Assembly: GCA_009782665.1 (NCBI GenBank)
Contig: WRIP01000062.1
Span: forward strand, 1 to 6,971
Direction of reading: 5' to 3'
DNA: 6,971 bases
DNA from: Oscillospiraceae bacterium
GTDB lineage: Bacteria > Bacillota > Clostridia > Oscillospirales > Ruminococcaceae
Shown: positions 1-6,921 of the stretch, in pieces
How the letters are laid out: every line of letters starts with the position of its first letter
Position numbering within the stretch: position 1 is the stretch's first letter
The notes under the pieces: generated by a model
What the model saw: the letters and a program-made list of their open reading frames with translations, nothing else
What the model was told of the DNA's origin: nothing
Databases searched by the model: none
Made by a program: the position numbers and the translations under genes

Positions 1-1229
1 GGTCCGGCTACAACCTTGATAGAAGATTCTTCAATATCTTCCTGTGTAATCGCTTTGCGTTTCTTACGTGCAGCTAGCAGTGCGGCTTCATTCAGGAGGT
101 TCTCGAGGTCGGCACCGGTGAATCCCTGGGTTGTCTTGGCAATAGTCTCGAGATTAATGTCAGGAGCTAAAGGTTTACCTCTGGAATGAACCTTGAGTAT
201 CTCTTCCCTGCCTTTTACGTCAGGGTAACCAACATGTATCTCACGATCAAAACGACCTGGTCTTAAGAGTGCAGGATCAAGGATGTCAGCACGGTTGGTG
301 GCAGCCATTACGATAACACCTTCGTTAGTTGAGAACCCGTCCATCTCAACTAATAGTTGGTTGAGTGTCTGTTCGCGTTCATCGTGTCCACCACCTAAAC
401 CAGCACCTCTACGGCGTCCGACAGCATCGATTTCATCGATGAAGACTATGCTTGGTCTGGCTCTCTTTGCCTTATCAAATAGGTCACGAACACGACTAGC
501 TCCTACACCGACATATAGTTCGACAAAATCAGAACCGGATATAGAAAAGAATGGTACGCCAGCTTCACCGGCAACGGCTCTGGCTAAGAGGGTTTTACCG
601 GTACCTGGAGGTCCTATGAGTAGCACACCTCTCGGAATTGAAGCGCCCAAACGGTTAAAATCTGCGGGTGTCTTAAGATATTCGACGATTTCTTGGAGCT
701 CTTGTTTTTCTTCATCGGCTCCAGCTACATCATCGAAGGTAGCTGTTCGACCGTCTTCCTGTGCGTTCTTCGTTCTGGCTTTTCCGACTGAACTGATACG
801 TCCGCCTCCCTGTTGATTGAAGCTGATTAAGAAAAACACCATGAAACCAATTAGTAATAATGTGGGGAGTATATTCAGTATGGTTGACCATATACTGGAT
901 GCTTCAATATAGTCATATTCTAGAATTTCGTTTGGAAACAGTTCGTTGTGTTCTTTAATAAGCTCACGAACATCAAGAATAAACAAATTGATGTCAGGTA
1001 CACTATATGAATGAATCTTATCCTCAGGTTCGGTCTTTAGGTTATAGAAGAGTTTCCCGGAACCCAAATCGAGTGTAAATCCCCTGACATTATGCTGTTC
1101 AAACTCATTAATAATCGTATAGTATTCGTCATTGGTTCCAGAATTATCGATAATGCCATAAATAATGAGGAATAGAGCGACCACGATAATTAATAGAATA
1201 ACGGTTCTTCCTCTGTTTTGTTTGTTCAT
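1..1229 (-). CDS. ftsH: ATP-dependent zinc metalloprotease FtsH, 5' part (cut by the window edge)
   Basis: FtsH is a membrane-anchored hexameric AAA+ protease that extracts and degrades misfolded membrane proteins and short-lived regulators. Translating the minus strand from the ATG at 1229 gives 409 uninterrupted residues. Visible in order are a first membrane helix (about 9-27), an extracytoplasmic segment (about 28-113), a second membrane helix (about 114-137), a Gly-rich linker (141-143) and the AAA+ domain. That domain has Walker A GPPGTGKT (206-213), pore loop YVG (239-241), Walker B with FIDEID (263-268), and the second region of homology (about 308-329) with arginine fingers R323 and R326. 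The AAA lid follows, ending in VVAG. The zinc-protease domain with HEXXH is absent only because the window ends; the family is usually 600-650 residues. The start is supported by AAAAGAG five bases upstream. The gene lies 12 bp after hpt, the usual Firmicutes neighbour. Identification is firm. Confidence 0.97.
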   Translation of the reverse strand, partial: MNKQNRGRTVILLIIVVALFLIIYGIIDNSGTNDEYYTIINEFEQHNVRGFTLDLGSGKLFYNLKTEPEDKIHSYSVPDINLFILDVRELIKEHNELFPNEILEYDYIEASSIWSTILNILPTLLLIGFMVFFLISFNQQGGGRISSVGKARTKNAQEDGRTATFDDVAGADEEKQELQEIVEYLKTPADFNRLGASIPRGVLLIGPPGTGKTLLARAVAGEAGVPFFSISGSDFVELYVGVGASRVRDLFDKAKRARPSIVFIDEIDAVGRRRGAGLGGGHDEREQTLNQLLVEMDGFSTNEGVIVMAATNRADILDPALLRPGRFDREIHVGYPDVKGREEILKVHSRGKPLAPDINLETIAKTTQGFTGADLENLLNEAALLAARKKRKAITQEDIEESSIKVVAG

Positions 1230-1234
1230 CTAAA

Positions 1235-1241
1235 CTCTTTT
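1235..1241 (-). promoter_or_regulatory. Ribosome binding site of ftsH
   Basis: The minus strand reads AAAAGAG, then five bases, then the ftsH ATG. The site fills most of the 12-bp gap after the hpt stop (TAG at 1244-1242). It is a modest Shine-Dalgarno match that fixes the ftsH start at 1229. Confidence 0.6.
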
Positions 1242-1778
1242 CTAATTTTTGTATTTATTCAGTACTACGATATCACGTAGGTTTCTGTAATTCTCCTTGA
1301 AGTCCAATCCATATCCCACAACGAACTCGTCGGGAATTGTAAAGCCGATATACTTTGCAGATATATCAACTACTCTTTTTGAGGGTTTATCTAGCAAAGC
1401 ACATATCTCAACGCTTATAGGATTGCGACCTTCTAATATTTTGGTAACCTCATACAGAGTTCTTCCACTGTCTAGAATATCTTCGACTAATAGGATGTGA
1501 CTATCTGAAAGCTCGGTGGAAATATCTTTACTGATGGTAACGTTTCCGGTACTCATAGTCCCTCTGTAGCTTGAGACTGACATGAAATCTATCATGAGTT
1601 CAAGCTGAATTGCTCGCATCAAGTCTGATAGAAAGACAAAAGAGCCTTTCAGTATACCTACTAGTAGTAGTTTTTTATCAATATAGTCGTTCGTGATGAT
1701 TTGACCTAATTGCTTTACCCTTGAATCTATCTCAGTTTCATTTATCAGTAGTTTGAATTTGTTATCATTTTCCATCAT
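1242..1778 (-). CDS. hpt: Hypoxanthine (guanine) phosphoribosyltransferase
   Basis: This cytoplasmic purine-salvage enzyme converts hypoxanthine, and usually guanine, plus PRPP to IMP or GMP. The 178-residue product is close to the normal length of about 180. It shows the pyrophosphate-binding loop in GILKGSF (41-47), the flexible-loop SSYRG (69-73), the PRPP motif ILLVEDILDSGRT (95-107) with catalytic Asp103, the purine-contact Lys131, and the C-terminal IPDEFVVGYGLDF (148-160). It starts inside the end of tilS and is followed 12 bp later by ftsH, the conserved tilS-hpt-ftsH order. Two Met codons stand in tandem. GAGG (1785-1782) is only 3 bases from the first but 6 from the second, so translation may really begin at 1775, giving 177 residues. 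B. subtilis HprT has been reported to act with TilS in activating ftsH; whether that holds here is unknown. Preference between hypoxanthine and guanine cannot be read from sequence. Confidence 0.96.
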   Translation of the reverse strand: MMENDNKFKLLINETEIDSRVKQLGQIITNDYIDKKLLLVGILKGSFVFLSDLMRAIQLELMIDFMSVSSYRGTMSTGNVTISKDISTELSDSHILLVEDILDSGRTLYEVTKILEGRNPISVEICALLDKPSKRVVDISAKYIGFTIPDEFVVGYGLDFKENYRNLRDIVVLNKYKN

Positions 1779-3126
1779 ACACCTCTTTGAAGGATATGAT
1801 ATATACGGATTTAGTCTCGCTGTCGACGGCTACACGTTTTGCTATTCCCTCTCCCGGGATCCAGACTATTCCGTCATCGTCCGCTAAAAGTGGTATCTGG
1901 GAACGCATCTCAACCGGTATCATCCGCTCATTGAACAGTTTTTTTATGCTCTTAGTCTGTCCTCGAATCATCGAGGTAAATGTATCTGAAGGCTCTCGAC
2001 TTCTTAGGTACATCCTTTCCTTTATTTTATCACAATCTAATGTATTTTGAGAAGTACCTGACAGTTGCTGCAGTTGTTCAGATAGTTCATATCTTTCTAT
2101 CTCTACCACACCCAGTATCAATTGATGTATGCCAACATCAGCTGCGATGCGAAATGGTATAATTCCTGTAGTGTTTTTGCTTTTAATGCCGACTGTAGTA
2201 TCATCTCTTGTAAAATATGTATCTTTAGATATCTCGACTGAGGTCAATTTTGAGTCAACCACGTCCATCATCAGACTAATCAGGTTAGCACTATATGTTT
2301 CAATGTGGTTTTCTTCAAGAATAGCTCTTAACACATATCGCTTTACTAAACTGTCACAAGAAGTAATGTGATTGAGTGAGTAGTCTCCGGTTTTAGTTCT
2401 GGCTTGTTTGAGTATATTTTGCGATATAGCTGTCAGATAACTATCTGTATACCTAGAAAACTCGGCAAACTCAAGTATATGTTCCGTTGTCTTACTGTTT
2501 ATTGTTTCCAGAAGAGGTATAATATGATTTCTGATTTTGTTTCGCGAAAAGTCATCGGTTAAGTTACTTAAATCGGTTCGGTAGGGTATGTCATGTAAAG
2601 TGATATACTGTTCGATTTCACTGCGTGAGATGTTAAGAAAAGGTCTTATGATATTATCATACTGAAACGGAATTCCTGACAGTCCACGAAACTTCGTGCC
2701 ACGTATGAGGTTAAATAATACTGTTTCTGCAGAATCATTCTTGGTATGAGCAGTTAATATATATCCTGAGCAATCTTCTGCCGTTCGTTTCAAAAATTCA
2801 TATCTGAGTTCCCGTGCCCAACTCTCTGTTCCATACCCCTTGGGTTTAGGTAGTCTGTCCATATTCCCGTTTTCGGTAATCAGCTTAACTCCTAGTATTT
2901 CGGATAAATCTCTAACAGCTGCTTCATCCTCATCACTTTCAATAGCTCTCAGATTGTGATTGAAGTGAGCTACAGTGATACCCTTAATCTTGTAGTAGTC
3001 CTTGTTCTTACAGAAAAAAAACAACATAGACATAGAGTCCATGCCTCCGGAAACTGCCAGTACAATATTCTTATTATGAAATGAAAAGTTATTTGCTGAT
3101 AACAGTTCATCAACCTTATTAATCAT
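1765..3126 (-). CDS. tilS: tRNA(Ile)-lysidine synthetase TilS
   Basis: TilS ligates lysine to C34 of the CAU-anticodon tRNA-Ile2 using ATP, so that the tRNA is charged with Ile and reads AUA codons. It is normally essential. The 453-residue product starts with a PP-loop ATPase domain: SGGMDS at 26-31, VAHFNHNLR at 52-60, then LTAHTKNDSAET at 124-135 and the RGTKFRGLSGIP block at 142-153. The TilS hallmark DLSN...SRNKIRN follows at 185-200. The central region, about 210-370, is poorly conserved to my eye. The C-terminal TilS domain is present from about 371, with RSREPSD (375-381), KSIKKLFNE (392-400), IPLLADDDG (411-419) and IPGEGIAKR (423-431). This is therefore the long form (B. subtilis TilS is slightly longer). 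The start ATG overlaps the dnaB end by 8 bp and has no close Shine-Dalgarno of its own (the nearest GGA is about 11 bases upstream), suggesting translational coupling. An unbroken run of eight T (coding strand) lies at codons 36-38. Confidence 0.96.
   Translation of the reverse strand: MINKVDELLSANNFSFHNKNIVLAVSGGMDSMSMLFFFCKNKDYYKIKGITVAHFNHNLRAIESDEDEAAVRDLSEILGVKLITENGNMDRLPKPKGYGTESWARELRYEFLKRTAEDCSGYILTAHTKNDSAETVLFNLIRGTKFRGLSGIPFQYDNIIRPFLNISRSEIEQYITLHDIPYRTDLSNLTDDFSRNKIRNHIIPLLETINSKTTEHILEFAEFSRYTDSYLTAISQNILKQARTKTGDYSLNHITSCDSLVKRYVLRAILEENHIETYSANLISLMMDVVDSKLTSVEISKDTYFTRDDTTVGIKSKNTTGIIPFRIAADVGIHQLILGVVEIERYELSEQLQQLSGTSQNTLDCDKIKERMYLRSREPSDTFTSMIRGQTKSIKKLFNERMIPVEMRSQIPLLADDDGIVWIPGEGIAKRVAVDSETKSVYIISFKEVYDGK
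1780..1788 (-). promoter_or_regulatory. Ribosome binding site of hpt, inside the tilS 3' end
   Basis: The minus strand reads AAAGAGGTG within the last codons of tilS. GAGGTG is fully complementary to the anti-Shine-Dalgarno end of 16S rRNA. Its spacing favours the second of the two tandem ATG codons (1775) over the first (1778). Its position inside tilS implies that hpt translation is coupled to tilS translation. Confidence 0.65.
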
Positions 3127-4480
3127 CGTAATATAATTCCAGAGTCGAAAAGAGTGTATAGGTAGGTTCCCAATGAAGGTATAGATTGCCTGTTTCTCCG
3201 TGCCGGTTTTTTTGTACCATTAATACTCTAGAGTTCTCAGGTAGATCATGGTCTGGTGAACCTTTTGGAGCATTCTTGTTTGGTTCATGGATAAAAATAA
3301 CTATATCAGCATCCTGTTCAATGGTACCAGAATCTCTCAGATCAGATAATATCGGTCTTCTCGCCTGACGCTCGGTGGCACGATTGAGCTGAGACAGCAA
3401 CAATACCGGAACATTGAGTTCTTTTGCCATTACCTTGAAAGCTCTAGTTATCTCAGCTACTTCTTGAACACGAGATTCATGTCTTCCAGGACTACCCATA
3501 AGTTGGAGATAATCGACGATAATCAGACCGAGGTTTTTTAGTCTTCGGCTTTTTGCTTTTACCTCGTTAACGGTAATACCGGAGGTATCATCAAAATATA
3601 GTTGAGCTTTTGATAGATGTTCGGTCGAATCTGCTATCTTTTTCCATTCATCTATATTTATATTACCTTTGGTGAAGGAATTTGTGTCTATGGAATTTTC
3701 AGCTGCTAGAATCCTACCTACCAGCTGATTGGCTGTCATCTCAAGCGAGAAGAAAGCCACGTCGAATGTGTTCTTCTTGACGATATTTGTAGCAATGTTA
3801 AGTGCAAGTGCAGTCTTTCCTACACTTGGGCGTGCTGCTAAAACAATGAGATCACTTTTATTCAATCCGTTGATTTTGTTATCAAGAAAATGGAATCCTG
3901 TCCTAATACCTAAATACTTCTCTCGGTCTGGTCCAGAGCGTTTTTGGAGGTCTTCCAGTGTATTTAGTAGTACTTCTTTCATAACGTATAGGTCTGATGA
4001 ATTTCTGCCGGTTCGGATTTCATAGATTTTTTGTTCTGCATATTCCAGCATAGATTTCGCATCGTCGCTTGAGTTAGAATTCTCAATTATATCTCTGGCA
4101 GTATTGATTAGTGACCTAATTAAATATTTATCATATATGATTTGGGCATAAAATGTGATATTGGTTACACTGGGTACGGTTTGTGTGACATTAAACAAAT
4201 AGAGTTTAGTTTCTTCAATCGTATCAAATACCTTGGATGTAAATACCGCATCGGTTATTGTAATGAAATCGATGGGATGTCCGGCTGTGTGCATGAGGTA
4301 TATCTCATTGTATATGGCTCTATTCTGCTCATGATAGAAATGCTCAGGAGATAAGAACGAAACGACATCATCAACCAGTGAGGAATTGACGATACTCGCA
4401 CCAATTACCGCCTGTTCTGCCTCTATATTGTAAGGTAACCTAATACCTAATGCTTCTTCTGTAAGTGATAATCTATCCAA
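3119..4480 (-). CDS. dnaB: Replicative DNA helicase DnaB (DnaC in B. subtilis naming)
   Basis: This is the hexameric 5'-3' helicase that unwinds DNA at the replication fork and recruits primase. The 453-residue length matches the family. The N-terminal primase-interacting domain begins with LPYNIEAEQAVIG (15-27) and runs to about 120. A linker leads to the RecA-like domain: GIRTGF..LD (191-200), Walker A ARPSVGKTA (216-224), FFSLEM (243-248), Walker B LIIVDYLQL (319-327), the SQLNR segment (363-367), RRPILSDLRDSGTIEQDAD (374-392) with the sensor and arginine-finger region, and the C-terminal QKNRHGETG (423-431). No intein is present. The start is TTG: it is the only ATG, GTG or TTG codon in frame between the upstream stop (4549-4547) and the conserved N-terminal motif, and the next in-frame Met is residue 63. 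GGAGG ten bases upstream supports it. The gene lies 5 bp after rplI and overlaps tilS by 8 bp; rplI-dnaB adjacency is standard in Firmicutes. Confidence 0.97.
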   Translation of the reverse strand: MDRLSLTEEALGIRLPYNIEAEQAVIGASIVNSSLVDDVVSFLSPEHFYHEQNRAIYNEIYLMHTAGHPIDFITITDAVFTSKVFDTIEETKLYLFNVTQTVPSVTNITFYAQIIYDKYLIRSLINTARDIIENSNSSDDAKSMLEYAEQKIYEIRTGRNSSDLYVMKEVLLNTLEDLQKRSGPDREKYLGIRTGFHFLDNKINGLNKSDLIVLAARPSVGKTALALNIATNIVKKNTFDVAFFSLEMTANQLVGRILAAENSIDTNSFTKGNINIDEWKKIADSTEHLSKAQLYFDDTSGITVNEVKAKSRRLKNLGLIIVDYLQLMGSPGRHESRVQEVAEITRAFKVMAKELNVPVLLLSQLNRATERQARRPILSDLRDSGTIEQDADIVIFIHEPNKNAPKGSPDHDLPENSRVLMVQKNRHGETGNLYLHWEPTYTLFSTLELYYDD

Positions 4481-4485
4481 CTGTT

Positions 4486-4929
4486 TTAGGCCTCCACAAA
4501 AACATATATTTTTGCTGAAATTCCCTGTTTGAACTTCACCGTTACATCATACCGACCATATTGCTTGATATCGCTTTCCAATACGATTCTTCTTCTGTCG
4601 ATATCTATAGCTGACTTATTCAGAATCGCAGTCGCTATTTCTTTAGTGGTAACCGAACCGAACAGTCTACCTCCGGTACCGGATTTTGCTTTTATAACAT
4701 ATGCCTGCCCTTCAAGCAGATCTCGGTCTTTGTGTGCTTGTTCCAGTTCCATCTGCTGTTTGCGTTCTTCGGCTTTCCGTTTATTCTCAATATCATTCTG
4801 TAAAGATGCCGTGAGTTCTTTTGCTAATTTCTTAGGCAACAGATAGTTCCTGGCATACCCGTCGGATACATCCTTGATGTCTCCTTTTTTTCCTGTTCCC
4901 TTAATATCTTCCAGTAATACGACTTTCAT
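4486..4929 (-). CDS. rplI: Large-subunit ribosomal protein bL9
   Basis: bL9 binds 23S rRNA near the L1 stalk and reaches outward on a long helix; it affects frame maintenance on the ribosome. The 147-residue product is of normal length (about 148-150). The N-terminal rRNA-binding domain begins MKVVLLEDIKGTGKKGD and carries the family signature with DVSDGYARNYLLP (20-32). A charged connecting helix follows, rich in Lys, Glu, Arg and Gln (about 41-75). The C-terminal domain contains GGRLFGSVTTKEIA (86-99) and IDIDRRRI (113-120). One small departure from the signature is Lys at position 34, where most family members have Gly after the NYL(x)3 segment. The start is fixed by AGGAG nine bases upstream. 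The gene lies between gdpP (12 bp) and dnaB (5 bp), the usual Firmicutes arrangement. Confidence 0.98.
   Translation of the reverse strand: MKVVLLEDIKGTGKKGDIKDVSDGYARNYLLPKKLAKELTASLQNDIENKRKAEERKQQMELEQAHKDRDLLEGQAYVIKAKSGTGGRLFGSVTTKEIATAILNKSAIDIDRRRIVLESDIKQYGRYDVTVKFKQGISAKIYVFVEA
4491..4495 (-). promoter_or_regulatory. Ribosome binding site of dnaB, inside the rplI 3' end
   Basis: GGAGG on the minus strand lies in the last sense codons of rplI, ten bases before the TTG start of dnaB. The motif is strong and the spacing slightly long. Together they support the non-ATG start and suggest that dnaB initiation depends on ribosomes finishing rplI. Confidence 0.65.
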
Positions 4930-4938
4930 CTATCAGTT

Positions 4939-4943
4939 CTCCT
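4939..4943 (-). promoter_or_regulatory. Ribosome binding site of rplI overlapping the gdpP stop
   Basis: The minus strand reads TAGGAGAA, in which the TAG stop of gdpP (4944-4942) shares bases with the AGGAG Shine-Dalgarno motif. Nine bases separate AGGAG from the rplI ATG at 4929. This supports the chosen start and termination-reinitiation coupling. Confidence 0.7.
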
Positions 4944-6921
4944 ATCGTACATTCTCTTCAATATATTTATCGATAGCATAATATATCATACTTTTGATGG
5001 TATCGTCATCAACATCTTCAATCTGAGCACCTGCTGTGGTTTGATGACCTCCCCCACCCATCTTTTCCATAATCAACTGTACATTATATGTTCCGTAGGA
5101 ACGTGCTGAGATGAAGTAGGTACCATTAGTCTTGACTGCTACTATAGAAGCCTTGATACCTTCGATGTTCAATAGATCATCAGCAGTTTGAGGGACTACC
5201 ACACGCATATGTTCGGGTAGAAAATCGGTGATGGTAATGGCACAACCTTTGTATTCAACTGCATTCGATACTAGTCCTGCTTTGTATAGGTACTCGTTCA
5301 TACTGATGGCAAAGAAGGATTTTGCTACTACCGTATCGGCTCCGAGATTGCGAAGATAGGACGCTGCGTCAAAGGTCCTCACACCTGTTCGTACTGAAAA
5401 GTCTTTAGAATCTAGCATGATACCGGCTAGCATAGTTTCGGCTTCCATCTTAGTCGGCTTATTTTCGCTCGATTCGAGATGTTCTAGCAGTTCAGAGATC
5501 ATTTCGCTGCAGGAGGAAGCATAAGGTTCATGATAAAACAATACCGTATCTTCAATGTATCCGACCATCCTTCTGTGATGATCTATGACGACAATACTGG
5601 CTGCAGATTCAAGTAATTCGGGTTTATCTAGCATATTGTAGGTATGGCAATCTACCACCACTACAAGTGTCTTTGTATCAATATATTCGTGAGCAACGTG
5701 CGGTGAGATGAATCGTACTCTGTCGTTGCTTTCCTTGATGTACTGCTCGTACATTAAAGTTGAGAGAGATGTTTTAGAATCATACACAATATATCCGGGT
5801 ACCCCTGCGATTTTGGCAATTCTGAGTAACCCTATTGCTGAACCCAATGAGTCTAGATCGGTAATTTTATGACCCATTATGAGGATGGTTGTGTGATCTT
5901 TAAATAGTTCAAGAAGAGATGTGGCAATAACCCTCGATCTAATGCGATTCCTCTTCTCTATTTCTCGAGAGGTACCACCATAGAATACATAACCACTTCT
6001 GGTCTTGAGTGCTGCTTGATCACCTCCACGACCTAAAGCCATATCCAACGCTTGACGCGCCAGAATGTGGTTTTCATAGATAGTATTGGCTCCCCTGCCT
6101 ACCCCTATTGAGAGGGTTATAGGTAGTGCGCCGGTGGTAACTGAACGTATATTATCGAGAACCTTAAACCGGTCGTCAATTATTTTCTCAATATGTTGTT
6201 CTTCAATTATGGCAATGTATTGTTTGGTTGAGATTCTAGTTAGAATACCATTGGTCTGGTTGATGAAATTCTCGAGTACTCGGTTAACATCAGCTAAGAT
6301 AATAGCACTGTCGGAAGCCTTCATATCGGATTCTATCTCATCCAGATTATCTAAGAGAAGTAACAGGATACTGGGACGGGTCTTGAGAAACTCTATCGAG
6401 TTACGGGTCTTTTCTGTATCATCAATGAAATATGAGATATATAATGTCTCACTATTGCTGACTGAAGCTGCGGTGAATACAGTATAGTTTCTCTGCTTTA
6501 TTTCATACTCTACTCCCCCGGGAGACATTGAGGAAACCACATTAAAGTTCTCAATGGTCATACATATGTCTTCAAGAAAAATATTTTCGGTATCTACCCC
6601 CACAATCTTCTGCTTAAAACTGTCATTATACCAGAGCACATTCCGACTGCTGTCGGTAATGAGGATAGGTATATTCATTGTCTTGTAAGAAGACTTGTTT
6701 TCTGTGTTGACACTACCAAATCCTTCTCCGATAATCTTTGACAGTACCGCACGGATGCTAGCAGAGCGTATGAAAAGGAGTAGTGCAGCAACTAGCGACA
6801 GAGTCAAAGCAGCAAAGAAGAGGTAGATGTTTAGGAAAGCTGTCAGAGTAGCGAGTATGGCAAAGCAGAGCAAAAGAATACAAAGGGATATCTCTGCGGT
6901 CATTTTTTTCTTAATGTTCAT
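4942..6921 (-). CDS. gdpP: Cyclic-di-AMP phosphodiesterase GdpP (YybT family)
   Basis: GdpP hydrolyses the second messenger c-di-AMP to pApA at the membrane, and so influences potassium and osmolyte balance, cell-wall homeostasis and beta-lactam tolerance. The 659 residues match the B. subtilis length. Two membrane helices lie at about 10-29 and 32-51. A PAS-like domain follows (about 80-170; heme-binding in studied homologues). Next is a degenerate GGDEF domain (about 175-315), with STKQY (231-235) in place of GGDEF but conserved SIGVG (271-275) and LGRGGDQ (296-302). The DHH domain has MGHKITDLDS (349-358) with H351, D355 and D357, VVVDCH (421-426), the DHH triad D447-H448-H449, and LDSKDF (503-508). 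The DHHA1 domain has GGGGH (622-626). All metal-ligand positions appear present, so the enzyme should be active. One variation is Thr354 where homologues usually have Pro before the Asp. The ATG is backed by GAGGAA; a second in-frame ATG occurs at codon 7. It precedes rplI by 12 bp. Confidence 0.96.
   Translation of the reverse strand: MNIKKKMTAEISLCILLLCFAILATLTAFLNIYLFFAALTLSLVAALLLFIRSASIRAVLSKIIGEGFGSVNTENKSSYKTMNIPILITDSSRNVLWYNDSFKQKIVGVDTENIFLEDICMTIENFNVVSSMSPGGVEYEIKQRNYTVFTAASVSNSETLYISYFIDDTEKTRNSIEFLKTRPSILLLLLDNLDEIESDMKASDSAIILADVNRVLENFINQTNGILTRISTKQYIAIIEEQHIEKIIDDRFKVLDNIRSVTTGALPITLSIGVGRGANTIYENHILARQALDMALGRGGDQAALKTRSGYVFYGGTSREIEKRNRIRSRVIATSLLELFKDHTTILIMGHKITDLDSLGSAIGLLRIAKIAGVPGYIVYDSKTSLSTLMYEQYIKESNDRVRFISPHVAHEYIDTKTLVVVVDCHTYNMLDKPELLESAASIVVIDHHRRMVGYIEDTVLFYHEPYASSCSEMISELLEHLESSENKPTKMEAETMLAGIMLDSKDFSVRTGVRTFDAASYLRNLGADTVVAKSFFAISMNEYLYKAGLVSNAVEYKGCAITITDFLPEHMRVVVPQTADDLLNIEGIKASIVAVKTNGTYFISARSYGTYNVQLIMEKMGGGGHQTTAGAQIEDVDDDTIKSMIYYAIDKYIEENVR

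Noticed and set aside
426..440. Direct or inverted ATCGAT repeat
   Set aside because: The two copies come from the FIDEID codons of the FtsH Walker B motif. The repeat is explained by the protein sequence.
283..816. A 177-codon open frame on the plus strand
   Set aside because: It lies wholly antisense to the conserved AAA+ region of ftsH. Its translation is low-complexity, rich in Ser, Pro and Thr, and has no recognisable domain. The minus-strand frame explains the sequence.
1658..1676. Palindrome CTACTAGTAG followed by TAG and T6 on the plus strand, resembling a terminator
   Set aside because: The palindrome is only 10 bp with no loop and is AT-rich, so it cannot form a stable hairpin. 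It lies within hpt codons for KKLLLVG and points against transcription.
4529..4846. A 105-codon open frame on the plus strand
   Set aside because: It is antisense to rplI, which is unmistakable. The Ser- and Cys-rich translation reflects reverse reading of Lys/Glu/Arg-rich helix codons.
6086..6487. A 133-codon open frame on the plus strand
   Set aside because: It is antisense to the GGDEF and PAS part of gdpP. The product has no recognisable motif and I saw no supporting ribosome binding site, so it is a shadow of the real gene.
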